Shown: positions 53,101 to 64,000 of the stretch, in pieces | Layout of the letters: every line of letters starts with the position of its first letter | How positions within the stretch are numbered: the first letter of the stretch is position 1 | Source: Ctena decussata | Lineage: Eukaryota; Mollusca; Bivalvia; Lucinida; Lucinidae | Direction: 5' to 3' | Assembly: GCA_963989385.1 (NCBI GenBank) | Contig: OZ022501.1 | Span: forward strand, 87,838,979 to 87,902,978 | DNA length: 64,000 nt | The notes under the pieces: generated by a model | Told to the model about the DNA's origin: nothing | Database searches by the model: none | Seen by the model: the letters and a program-made list of their open reading frames with translations, nothing else | Program-made: the position numbers and the translations under genes

Positions 53101-56100
53101 AAGTTTTCTTCCATAGGAAATGAAATGAACGAATGTTAACGATTTCATCCTTAATTTATAAGTGAGAGGGAGTTTTGAATGATACAATCTTTCGCATGTA
53201 TAAAGCCACATATATGGAGCATATGATATGAACATTTTAAGAAATTTCACAGAGCCAATTTTGAAAAAAAAAAATATTTTCTTCCATATGAAATGAAATG
53301 AACGAATATTGACGATTTCACCCTAAATTTATAAGTGAAAGGTAGTTTTGAATGATACAATCTTTTGCATGCATTAAGACACATATATTGAGCATATGAT
53401 ATGAACATTTAAAGGAATTTCACTGAGCCAATTTTGAAAAAAAAATATCAAAAGTTTTCTTCCATAGGAAATGAAATGAACGAATGTTGATGAATTCATC
53501 CTAAATTTATAAGTGAGAGGGAGTTTTGAATGATACAATCTTTCGCATGTATAAAGACACATATAAGGAGCATATGATATGAACATTTTGAGGAATTTCA
53601 CTGAGCCAATTTTGAGAAAAAAATATGTAATTTTCATCCATACTAATTTAAGTCAAACAATGTTGACGATTTCACCGTAACTTTATATGTGAGAGGAAGT
53701 TTTGAAGGATACAATCTTTTGCAAGCATAAAGACATACATATGGATCATATGATATGAATTTTTTAAGGAATTTCACTGAGCCAATTTTGAGAAAAAAAA
53801 GAATGAAATTTTCTTCAATATTAATTTACGTCAAACAATGTTGACGATTTCACCGTAACTTTATATATGAGAGGGAGTTTTGAATGAAAAATCTTTTGCA
53901 TGCATAAAGACATACATATGGAGCATACGATATGAATATTTTAAGGAATTTCACAGAGCCAATTTTGAGAAAAAAAATATGAAATTTTCTTCCATATTAA
54001 TTTACGTCAAACAATGTTGACAATTCCACCGTAACTTTATAAGTGAGAGGGAGTTTTGAATGATACAATCTTTTGCATGCATAAAGACACATATATGGAG
54101 CATATGATATGAACATTTTAAGGAATTTCACTGAGCCAATTTTGAAAAAAAAAATTAAATATTTTCTTCCATATGAAATGAAATGAACAAATGTTGACGA
54201 ATTCATCCTTAATTTATAAGTGAGAGGGAGTTTTGAATGATACAATCTTTCGCATGTATAAAGCCACATATAAGGAGCATATGATATGAACATTTTGAGG
54301 AATTTCCCAGAGCCAATTTTGAGAAAAAAAATGTAATTTTCATCCATACTAATTTAAGTCAAACAATGTTGACGATTTAACCGTAACTTTATAAGTGAGA
54401 GGAAGTTTTGAAGGATACAATCTTTTGCAAGCATAAAAACATATATATGGAGCATATGATATGATTTTTTTAAGGAATTTCACTGAGCCAATTTTGAGAA
54501 TAAAAAATATGAACATTTCTTCAATATTAATTTACGTCAAACAATGTTGACGATTTTACCGTCACTTTATAAGTGCCAGGGAGTTTTGAATGATACAATC
54601 TTTTGTATGCATAAAGACATATATATGGAGCATACGATATGAACATTTTAAGGAATTTCACTGAGCCAATTTTGAGAAGAAAAAAAATATGAAAGTTTCT
54701 TCCATATTAATTTACGTCAAACAATGTTGACGATGTCACCGTAACTTTATAAGTGAGAGGGAGTTTTTAATGATACAATCTTTTGCATGCATAAAGACGC
54801 ATATATGGAGCATATGATATGAACATTTTAAGGAATTTCACTGAGCCAATTTTGAAAAAAATTTAATATTTTCTTTCATATGAAATTAAATGAACGAATA
54901 TTGACGATTTCACTCTAAATTTATAAGAGAAAGGTAGTTTTGAATGATACAATCTTTTGCATGCATAAAGACACATATGTTGAGCAAATGATATGAACAT
55001 TTTAAGGAATTTCACTGAGCCAATTTTGAAAAAAAAATATCAAAAGTTTTCTTCCATAGGAAATGAAATGAACGAATGTTGACGAATTCATCCTAAATTT
55101 ATAAGTGAGAGGGAGTTTTGAATGATACAATCTTTTGCATGTATAAAGACACATATAAGGAGCATATGATATGAACATTTTGAGGAATTTCACTGAGAAA
55201 ATTTTGAGAAAAAAATATGTAATTTTCATCCATACTAATTTAAGTCAATCAATGTTGACGATTTCACCGTAACTTTATAAGTGAGAGGAAGTTTTGAAGG
55301 ATACAATCTTTTGCAAGCATAAAAACATACATATGGATCATATGATATGATTTTTTAAGGAATTTCACTGAGCCAATTTTGAGAAAAAAAATATGAAAGT
55401 TTCTTCAATATTAATTTACGTCAAACAATGTTGACGATTTCACCGGAACTTTATATATGAGAGGCAGTTTTGAATGAAAAATCTTTTGCATGCATAAAGA
55501 CATATATATGGAGCATACGATATGAACATTTTAAGGAATTTCACTGAGCCAATTTTGAGAAAAAAAAATATGAAATTTTCTTCCATATTAATTTACGTCA
55601 AACAATGTTGACGATGTCACCGTAACTTTATAAGTGAGCGGGAGTTTTGAATGATACAATCTTTAGCATGCATAAAGACACATATATGGAGCATATGATA
55701 TGAACATTTTAAGGAATTTCACTGAGCCAATTTCGAAAAAAAAAATTTAAATATTTTCTTCCATATGAAATAAAATGAACGAATGTTGACGATTTCACCC
55801 TAAAATTATAAGTGAGAGGTAGTTTTGAATGATACAGTCTTTTGCATTCATAAAGACACGTATATTGTGCATATTATCTGAACATTTTAAGGAATTTCAC
55901 TGAGCCAATTTTGAAAAAAAATATTAAAAGTTTTCTTCCATAGGAAATGAAATGAACGAATGTTTACGATTTCATCCTAAATTTATAAGTGAGAGGGAGT
56001 ATTGAACGATTCAATCTTTTGCATGCATAAAGACATATATATGGAGCATACGATATGAACATTTTAAGGAATTTCACTAAGAAAATTTTGAGAAAAAAAT

Positions 56101-59100
56101 ATGAAATTTTCTTCATATCAATTTACGTCAAACAATGTTGACGATGTCACCGTAACTTTATAAGTGAGAGGGTGTTTTGAATGATACAATCCATCGCAAG
56201 TATAAAGACATATATATGGAGCATATGATATGAATATTTTAAGGAATTTTACTGAGCCAATTTTGAAAAAAAAAATTAAAAGTTTTCTTCCATATGAAAT
56301 GAAATGAACGAATGTTGACGATTTCATCCTAAAATTATAAGTGAGAGGTATTTTTGAATGTTACAATCTTTAGCATGCATTTGAATGTTACACTCTTAAG
56401 CTTGCATAAAAAGACATATATTGAGCATATCATATGAACATTTTAAGGAATTTCACTGAGCCAATTTTGAAAAAAAAATATTAAAAGTTTTCTTCTATAG
56501 GAAATGAAATGAACGAATGTTGACCATGTCACCGTATCTTTATAAGTGAAAGGTAGTTTTGAATGATACAACTTTTTGCATGCATAAAGACGCATATATT
56601 GAGCATATAATATGAACATTTTAAGGAATTTCTCTGAGCCAATTTTGAAAAAAAATATTAAAATTTTCTTCCATAGGAAATGAAATGAACGAATGTTGAC
56701 GATTTCATCCTAAATTTATAAGTGAGACGGAGTTTTGAATGATACAATCTTTTGCATGCATAAAGACATATATATGGAGCAAACGATATGAACATTTTCA
56801 GGAATTTCACTGAGCCAATTTTGAGAAAAAAAAATGAAATTTTTTTCCATATAAATTTACGTCAAACAATGTTGACGATTTCACCGTAACCTTATAAGTG
56901 AGAGGGAGTTTTGAAATATACAAGCTTTTGCATGCATAAAGACACATATGTGGAGCATATGATATGAACATTTGAAGGAATTTCACCGAGCCAATTTTGA
57001 AAAAAAATATTAAACTTTTTCTTCTTTATGAAATGAATTGACAGAATGTTCATGATTTCATCCTAAATTTATAAGTGAGAGGGAGTTTTGAATGATACAA
57101 TCTTTTGCATGCGTAAAGACGCATATACGGAGCATATGATATGAACATTTTAAGGAATTTTACTAAGCCAATTTTGATAAAAAGAAAAATGAAATTTTCT
57201 TCAATATTAATTTAGGTCAAACAATGTCGACGATTTCACCGTAACTTCATAAGTGAGAGGGAGTTTTGACTGATACAATCTTTTGCAAGTATAAAGACAT
57301 ATATATGGAGCATATGATATGAACATTTTGAGGAATTTCACTGAGCCAATTTTGAGAAAAAAATATGTTATTTTCATCCATACTAATTTAAGTCAAACAA
57401 TGTTGACGATTTCACCGTAACTTTATAAGTGAGAGGGAGTTTTGAATGATACAATCTTTTGCAAGCATAAAGACATATATATGGAGCATATGATATGAAT
57501 TTTTTAAGGAATTTCACAGAGCCAATTTTGATAAAAAAATATGAAATTTTCTTCAATAAAAAAAATTAAAAGCTTTTCTTCCATATGAAATGAAATGAAC
57601 GAATGTTGAAGTTTTTATTCTAAATTTATAAGTGAGAGGGAGTTTTGAATGATACAATCTTTCGCATGTATAAAGACACATCTAAGGAGCATATGATATG
57701 AACATTTTGAGGAATTTCTCTGTGCCAATTTTGAGAAAAAAAATATGTTATTTTCATCCATACTAATTTAAGTCAAACAATGTTGACGATTTCACCGTAA
57801 CTTTATAAGTGAGAGGGAGTTTTGAATGATACAATCTTTTGCAAGCATAAAGACATATATATGGAGCATATGATATGAATTTTTTAAGGAATTTCACAGA
57901 GCCAATTTTGATAAAAAAAATATGAAATTTTCTTCAATATTAATTTACGTCAAACAATGTTGACGATGTCACCGTAACTTTATAAGTGAGAGGGAGTTTT
58001 GAATGATACAATCTTTTGCATGCATAAAAAACATATATGGAGCATATGATATGAACATTTTAAGGAATTTCACTGAGCCAATTTAGAAAAAAAAATTTAA
58101 ATGTTTTCTTCCATATGAAATGAAATGAACGAATGTTGACGATTTCACCCTAAAATTATAAGTGAGAGGTAGTTTTGAATGATACAATCTTTTGCATGCA
58201 TAAAGACATAGATATGGAGCATATGATATGAACATTTTAAGGAATTTCACTGAGCCGTTTTGAAAAAAAAATATTAAACTTTTTCTTTTTTATGAAATGA
58301 AGTGAAAGAATGTTCATGATTTCATCCTAAATTTATAAGTGAGAGGGAGTTTTGAATGATACAATCTTTTGCATGCGTAAAGACGCATATACGGAGCATA
58401 TGATATGAACATTTAAAGGAATTTCACTGAGCCAGTTTTAAGAAAAAAATATGAAATTTTCTTCAATATTAATTTACGTCAAACAATGTTGACGATTTCA
58501 CCGTAACTTTATAAGTGAGAGGGAGTTTTGAATGATACAATCTTTTGCATGCATAAAGACATATATATGGAGCATACGATATGAATATTTTAAGGAATTT
58601 CACTGAGCCGATTTTGAGAAAAAAAAATATGAAATTTTCTTCAATATTAATTTACGTCAAACAATGTTGACGATGTCACCGTAACTTTATAAGTGAGAAG
58701 GAGTTTTGAATGATACAATCTTTTGCATGCATAAAGACAGATATATGGAGCATATGATATGAACATTTTAAGGAATTTCACTGAGCCAATTTTGAAAATA
58801 AAATTTTAAATATTTTCTTCCATATGAAATGAAATGAACGAATATTGACGATTTCACCCTAAAATTATAAGTGAGAGGTAGTTTTGAATGATACAATCTT
58901 TTGCATGCATAAAGACACATATATTGAGCATATGATATGAACATTTTAAAGGAATTTCACTAAGCCAATTTTGAAAAAAAATATTAAATGTTTTCTTCCA
59001 TAGGAAATGAAATGAACGAATGTTGACGATTTCATCCTAAATTTATAAGTGAGAGGGAGTTTTGAATGATACAATCTTTCGCATGTATAAAGACACATAT

Positions 59101-59465
59101 AAGGAGCATATGATATGAACATTTTGAGGAATTTCACTGAGCCAATTTTGAGAAAAAAATATGTAATTTTCATCCATACTAATTTAAGTCAAACAATGTT
59201 GACGATTTCACCGTAACTTTATAAGTGAGAGGAAGTTTTGAAGGATACAATCTTTTGCAAGCATAAAGACATATATATGGAGCAAATGATATGAATTTCT
59301 TAAGGAATTTCACTGAGCCAATTTTGAGGAAAAAAAATATGAAATTTTCTTCAATATTAATTTACGTCAAACAATGTTGACGATTTCACCGTAACTTTAT
59401 ATATGAGAGGGAGTTTTGAATGATACAATCTTTTGCATGCATAAAGACATATATATGGTGCATAT
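47128..59465. repeat. Satellite array, about 175-bp units
   Basis: About 70 head-to-tail units, each with AAGGAATTTCACTGAGCCAA, an A-run, TTTCTTCCATAT, TTGACGATTTCACC, TTATAAGTGAGAGGGAGTTT and GAATGATACAATCTTTTGCA. Two main variants differ after the CCATAT (AATTTACGTCAAACAATG versus GAAATGAAATGAACGAATG). Variant orders recur about 1.94 kb apart (for example 51600 and 53543), a sign of higher-order units. Long minus-strand frames inside arise because the unit is near 177 bp, a multiple of three; they are not genes. Confidence 0.95.
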
Positions 59466-61014
59466 TGAGTTATTTGTTTTTATCAGGCAATGGCACGCTG
59501 GGTGTATACGCGAGGCCATGCTCATTTTCCCTAGTTCTTGCTGTACTAGGAAAGAAATTTATGTAACTGCATGTCTTACATTCGCAGAGAATAAATCTCA
59601 AAATGAATATACATTGTTTCTTTGTTATTCAAGTGAATCCAGTCAGCAAATTATAGCATGGAGGAATACACAATGTCTAAAGGCTTTTAAGTCAACAGTA
59701 AGCTATAGCAGCAAAATGTTCAAGGATAAAGCTATAGAGAACAATAATTCATTCATTCTTTGGGTAGTGTGTTGTTGGGGGCAGTCGGGGTGGGGGCGTG
59801 GGCTTGGGGAACTTCCTGATTTGCTAAGGGGTGGGACACATTCTGAAAAAAATGCAATAATGAGCTTGTCTGGAGCATTTCTCTGTAAGAATTTTGGGCG
59901 GGGAAGGACAAACAGAATTTGGGCAATGAAAGGGAGTGCAGATTGTAGGACCCATAGCCCTCTCACAAGTAATTATGGAATTAGCTTCCTTCGAAATATT
60001 TGCAAAATAGGCTTCTCAGGATCATATTTCTGGAACTACCAATTTCAAAGGAAATTGTACAAAGCTTGACATATAGAGGTCAGTCAGAATTTATTGCCCA
60101 TTCTATGTTTTGCAATATACGCCTGTCCGAAGCATACCTGTATGTGTTGAAGAGACCTTCGTTCACAGAAACCTATAATATAGGACCGCGGAATACAAGG
60201 ACCTTGACTTTATCGTAAGTAATTACGAGGTAATTTTCTCCACATATTTTGGGAATAAGGAATACTTAAAAGCAATATAGTATTTTGCATCCTGTTATAG
60301 TAGTTATTAATACAACTTTTTCTTGACAATGAATTTGAATATAGAATTAGAAATAAGAATGTGGAATTTGATTGAATCGGTTGCTGACCATTGCCATTTC
60401 TTCTACTTTTTATTAGCTCGCCTGAACGAAGTTCAGGGAGAGCTATTGTACTACCCTCGGCTTTGGCGTTGGCGTCGGCGTTGGCGACGGAGTCTGCGTT
60501 AGCAAAATGTTAAAGTTTTACGTTAAAGTTTTTATGTGATGGGCAAGGCGCTGTCAGCCGAGCTATCTTGACCCGGTGACAGGTCTTGTTAAAATTCGTC
60601 TACTTTTTCCCACGTTATGCTCTAGACATAGTTTCAATGGGCATTAACGGCGTTGAATTAAGATTAATTTTTGATTCGGATGCATTGCTGTTTGTCTCTT
60701 TTTGCGATACATGCACACTTTATGATGTTTTACTAAATGCATCTGATACTTTTCAATTCATTATGATTACGGATTAAATGGATAGATACCAATAGATACG
60801 GACTGGCCATCAGTAGCATCCGCAGAATCCGTATATGTGTGTGTGACTGGGGCATTACCGAAGTTATGGGTCATGTCAGGGTCATTGATGAGGCTCTAGT
60901 AATCGTAACCTCGAAGTATGGCCCATGCTCCTTCTCTTGAATGTGTTTAGTGTTCTGTGCTCATGAAGGATTATATTTTTATTTAAATCTGTATACCTGG
61001 ATCCAACTTATAAA
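59466..61014. other. Host DNA right of the satellite
   Basis: No supported gene. Near 60415-60500 there is a dispersed repeat start (AGCTCGCCTGAACGAAGTTC, then GGCGTTGGCGTCGGCG). At 60778-60855 there is a TCCGTA-type fragment ending TGTGTGTGACTGGGG. Confidence 0.5.
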
Positions 61015-61200
61015 TTGGGTAAAGGTAAAGGTTTCCTATAGCCTAATGGCCGTAGGGGTGGTGGCATGTGGGAGGAGGAGGATGGGGGTAGGTGGTTAGT
61101 ATCTTGGGCATAGCATATGAAAGACGAAGCCAATCTCTCTCCTTTCGCTGCCTTGTCCTTCCCTGATTTGAAAAAAGATAACCATTTACTGCTTGGTCGA
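61015..61200 (-). repeat. SINE body related to 29290-29534
   Basis: Shares the CCTA(G/A)TGGCCGTAGG end, CTTTCGCTGCCTT and AACCATTTACT-type words with the SINE at 29290; the tRNA-like head is missing. Confidence 0.5.
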
Positions 61201-61959
61201 CATAGATATTTAGTCGGCAGTTGATAAAGTTATCCTTCAAGAACACTGCACACATTCGAAAGAAGGTACACGGACCATACTTCGAGAATTCGGCTACTCA
61301 AACCGTTTCAGTCACCCTGATATGATTTGGTTACAAAAACCAGAGAAAGCATAATGTAATTTCTTAACTTTGATGAGGCAGTAAATTCAAAGACTTATTA
61401 GTACCATAAACGGCCTAAAAGAAAAAAAAGCAATAATCTAGAGTATAAATCTAAAACCAATCAAAAAATTTTGATTTCTCAGAATATTTTCTTGACCTCA
61501 AACGAAAAAATATATATATAATCTGCACTATAGATGACCTAAGGGGACGTTTTACGGTCGCCGAACGGCACGACACCAGTGGCATTGAAGTGAAATAGAA
61601 ATCTAAAAGAGTTCATTAAAGAGCACAGAACACATTCGAAAGAAGGAACATGGGCTATCTTCGAAGTTTCGGCTACTCAAGCCTGACCAGAAGATATTTA
61701 TTGCTTCATTTCACCAATAAACTTTGTCCTATATTGGACTACTAATTGGAATTAATAAAAGAATTACTTTGTCCTATATTGGACAACTAATTCGAATTGA
61801 AAAAACGTCAAATAAGTTAAAGAAATGATGGCCCTACTTTTGCCATTGGCAAGTTCATGAAAAGATGGCCCCACTGTTACAAATAAGAAGCATACCATCG
61901 CACCATAACTGCACCATACGTCACTGTTTGCCCCCCCCCCCCCACACACACACACACAC
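61201..61959. other. Host DNA, nothing recognised
   Basis: AT-rich with two local repeats of ACTTTGTCCTATATTGGAC (61724 and 61768) and a C-run with CA repeat near 61929-61960. Confidence 0.5.
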
Positions 61960-63990
61960 CTACTGGTGTTGCTGCCGTGCAGGCGCCTCTCCAATCCACC
62001 CTGTAGGTATCTGTCAGGATTGAAACGCAAGCATTTTGTATTGAAGCGTTACTGTAGGAAACAGTCCGTTACAGTACACCGAACGAGACCCGTAACTTCC
62101 GTAACTAAAGATAACGATCCGCATGAAACCGTATCGGTCCTTAACTTGGAGTGGGACTGCGGAATGATAGGTTCAATAACGGATAAGATACGGAATAGAT
62201 ACGTATGCGACATGGATTAGATACGGATAGATGCGTTTAGTAACGCACCATTACGGTTTACTCATCCGCGCCCGAATTTTGAAACTGTTCAAAATTTCGA
62301 CGCGGATCCTGCTGACTCTGCGGATATGATACGGACAGTTACGGACTCTGCGGATCTGATACGGGTCCATTACGGATAACACGGATAGATACGGACGGGC
62401 CATCCGTAGTATCTGCAGAATCCGTATGTGTGTGTGTGACTGGAGCATACAAGAGTAGACACAGCTGTAGACGGCGCAGTTAATCTTTTCTATTCTTCTA
62501 TCCGCTAGGCATGCGCAACAGTCCGTATCTAAAGGTATTTATCCGCATCTAAAGGTTACAGAAGGTAACAGAAGGTTAGTAGTTCGTACCTATCTGTATC
62601 CATCCGCATTTATCGGTAACTATATCCGTAAATTCGTTAAAATATGAATAGGCCCCGCCCACAAATTCTGCGGATAAACTGAGAATTTTATCCGCAACTA
62701 TCCGCCCTAACCGTAATGTGTGTGTGTGACTGGGGCATTAGTCACAGACACTGATTACGGATTGGTCGGATAGTTGCGGACTTTAAATCCACACAATTTG
62801 TGGGTGTGGTGTCTCTCCATATCGAATCCGTATGGTATCCGTGTGGTATCCGCAAGGTCAGCAGGATATGCCACCAATTTTAAAAAGTTTAAATATTCAA
62901 GCGCGGAAGAGTTAACCATAATGATCCGTAACTGAAGGCATTTATCCGCATTTAACCATATCTAATCCGTATTTAATCCGTATCTCGACCTATCGTTCCG
63001 CGGTCCACCCAAAAATTTTGGACACTTACGGTTTCATGCGGATTGTTACGGTTAGTTATGGGTCTCGTTTTGCGTATTGTTATGGACTAATTCCCCAGTC
63101 ATATTAGCTATTCGCAATTATCCTCACCAAAACGTATCTGTCTGTATCGGAGTGAAAGTTATCCGTATAGAAACGTATCTGAAGGTAAAAGTCCTTAAAA
63201 ACACTCCGAACCAGACCCGTGACTGACCGTTATTGACCGTAACGATCTGCGTGAAAACGTATCAGTCCACGACTTGGGGTGGTCTGTTGTATTTCAATTC
63301 TCGTATCGACGTTCTCCATGCACCTCAGAGGAACGAATCCATAGCCGAAGTAACAGGGCGCCGAGCGTCCGCCGTCGTCCTCGTCGAAGTCGTTGATAGC
63401 CGCGGCCATAGGGAGATTCTTCCTGGAAACACACATCACTCTGGTATCTTCTTTCAGGAACAACGACCCTTGTTAGGGCCACACTGTCGATACATCTTAG
63501 CCGCCACGTGACTGGGTTGCCACGTGGCGTTGCCGCTCCTTCACTGCGTCGAGTTGGGGTGGGCCGCGAAATGATAGGTTTATATACGGATTAGATACGG
63601 ATAAGATACGGATTTGATGCGGATTATATGTGGATGAATACGGATGAATGCCTTCTGTTACCTTTTGTTACAGATCAATACGGTTTACTCGTCCGCGCCT
63701 GAATTTTGAAAATTTCAAAATTTGAAATCGGATCCTGCGGACCCTACGGATACGATACAGACAGTTACAGACTCTGCGGATGCGGTACGAACGTTTACGA
63801 ATAACACCGGACAGATGCGGATGGGCCATCCGTAGATGCGATACGGATCAGTACGAATAAAACCGGACATATACGAACGGGCCATCCGTAGCATCAACAA
63901 CATCTTTCCGCATCTAGAAGTAACAGAAGGTAATGGAAGGTAAGTAGTACGTAAACATTCGTGTCATCTCATCATATCGATTTAAAGGGA
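61960..63990. repeat. Region dense in TACGGA/TCCGTA words
   Basis: Dozens of diverged GATACGGA, TATCCGTA and ATCCGCA words on both strands, with boundary-like TGTGTGTGACTGGGGC sequences at 62427-62446 and 62717-62737. Probably several nested copies of palindromic elements built from this word. A GC-rich island (63310-63540) interrupts it and holds a frame of unknown value. Confidence 0.55.
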
Positions 63991-64000
63991 AAATATCTTA

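Noticed and set aside
47337..59173. Minus-strand frames of 60-126 residues across the satellite
   Set aside because: They repeat the same translated monomer; they exist because the unit is close to 177 bp.
47128..59465. CRISPR array
   Set aside because: The repeats are about 175 bp, head to tail and without unique spacers; the setting is eukaryotic.
59416..60069. 217-residue plus-strand frame at the satellite edge
   Set aside because: It begins inside the satellite, and no domain, codon pattern or splice context supports it.
63230..63511. Overlapping GC-rich frames on both strands
   Set aside because: Frames open on both strands because of base composition; no recognisable protein. Possibly an exon, but not supportable here.

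Overview
The window carries an almost complete Polinton/Maverick (adintovirus-like) virus-transposon at 291-18682, inserted in animal DNA that most resembles a bivalve mollusc genome. That host assignment is an inference from the repeat families and intron structure; no species is claimed. The Polinton has 268-bp terminal inverted repeats that I read as identical, AG...CT ends, and a 6-bp target duplication AACAGT at 285-290 and 18683-18688.

Polinton layout. On the minus strand, from 13263 down to 916, lie a protein-primed family B DNA polymerase, a packaging ATPase, two related small basic proteins with a Gly-rich hydrophobic segment (one with a long histone-like tail), a conserved protein of unknown role, a chromodomain integrase, a short membrane protein, the single-jelly-roll minor capsid protein, a basic core-like protein, the double-jelly-roll major capsid protein, a Cys/His protein and an adenovirus-type cysteine protease. 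The polymerase and integrase are each cut by one in-frame TGA. The region 13264-14681 is non-coding, with two repeat arrays and a GC-rich block. On the plus strand (14682-16822) are a Bcl-2-like candidate, two tandem paralogues (the first broken by a TAA) and a four-zinc-knuckle protein.

The right arm (17054-18307) holds three small intronless genes. Each has a TATA-like element in front and, behind it, a 16-nt stem-loop with six base pairs and a TTTC loop that matches the 3' processing signal of replication-dependent histone mRNAs, followed by ACC(C/A) and, in two cases, an ATCAGAAAGAA purine element. I consider this the most novel signal in the window: it suggests that these viral genes use histone-type, poly(A)-independent 3' ends tied to S phase.

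Host part (18689-64000). Seven minus-strand exons with matching splice phases (46031 down to 27442) encode the end of an ADAMTS-family protein: spacer, four thrombospondin type 1 repeats and a C-terminal PLAC domain with the stop codon. Its introns are full of mobile elements: a 4.3-kb element with CACGGTG ends and a 5-bp duplication (Transib/RAG-like by its ends), a 1.6-kb hAT-type element and a 5'-truncated LINE both nested in one palindromic MITE, five copies of another MITE, tRNA-derived SINEs and LINE fragments. A satellite of about 175-bp units fills 47128-59465 with signs of higher-order structure. The remainder to 64000 is repeat-rich, including a stretch dense in TACGGA/TCCGTA words.
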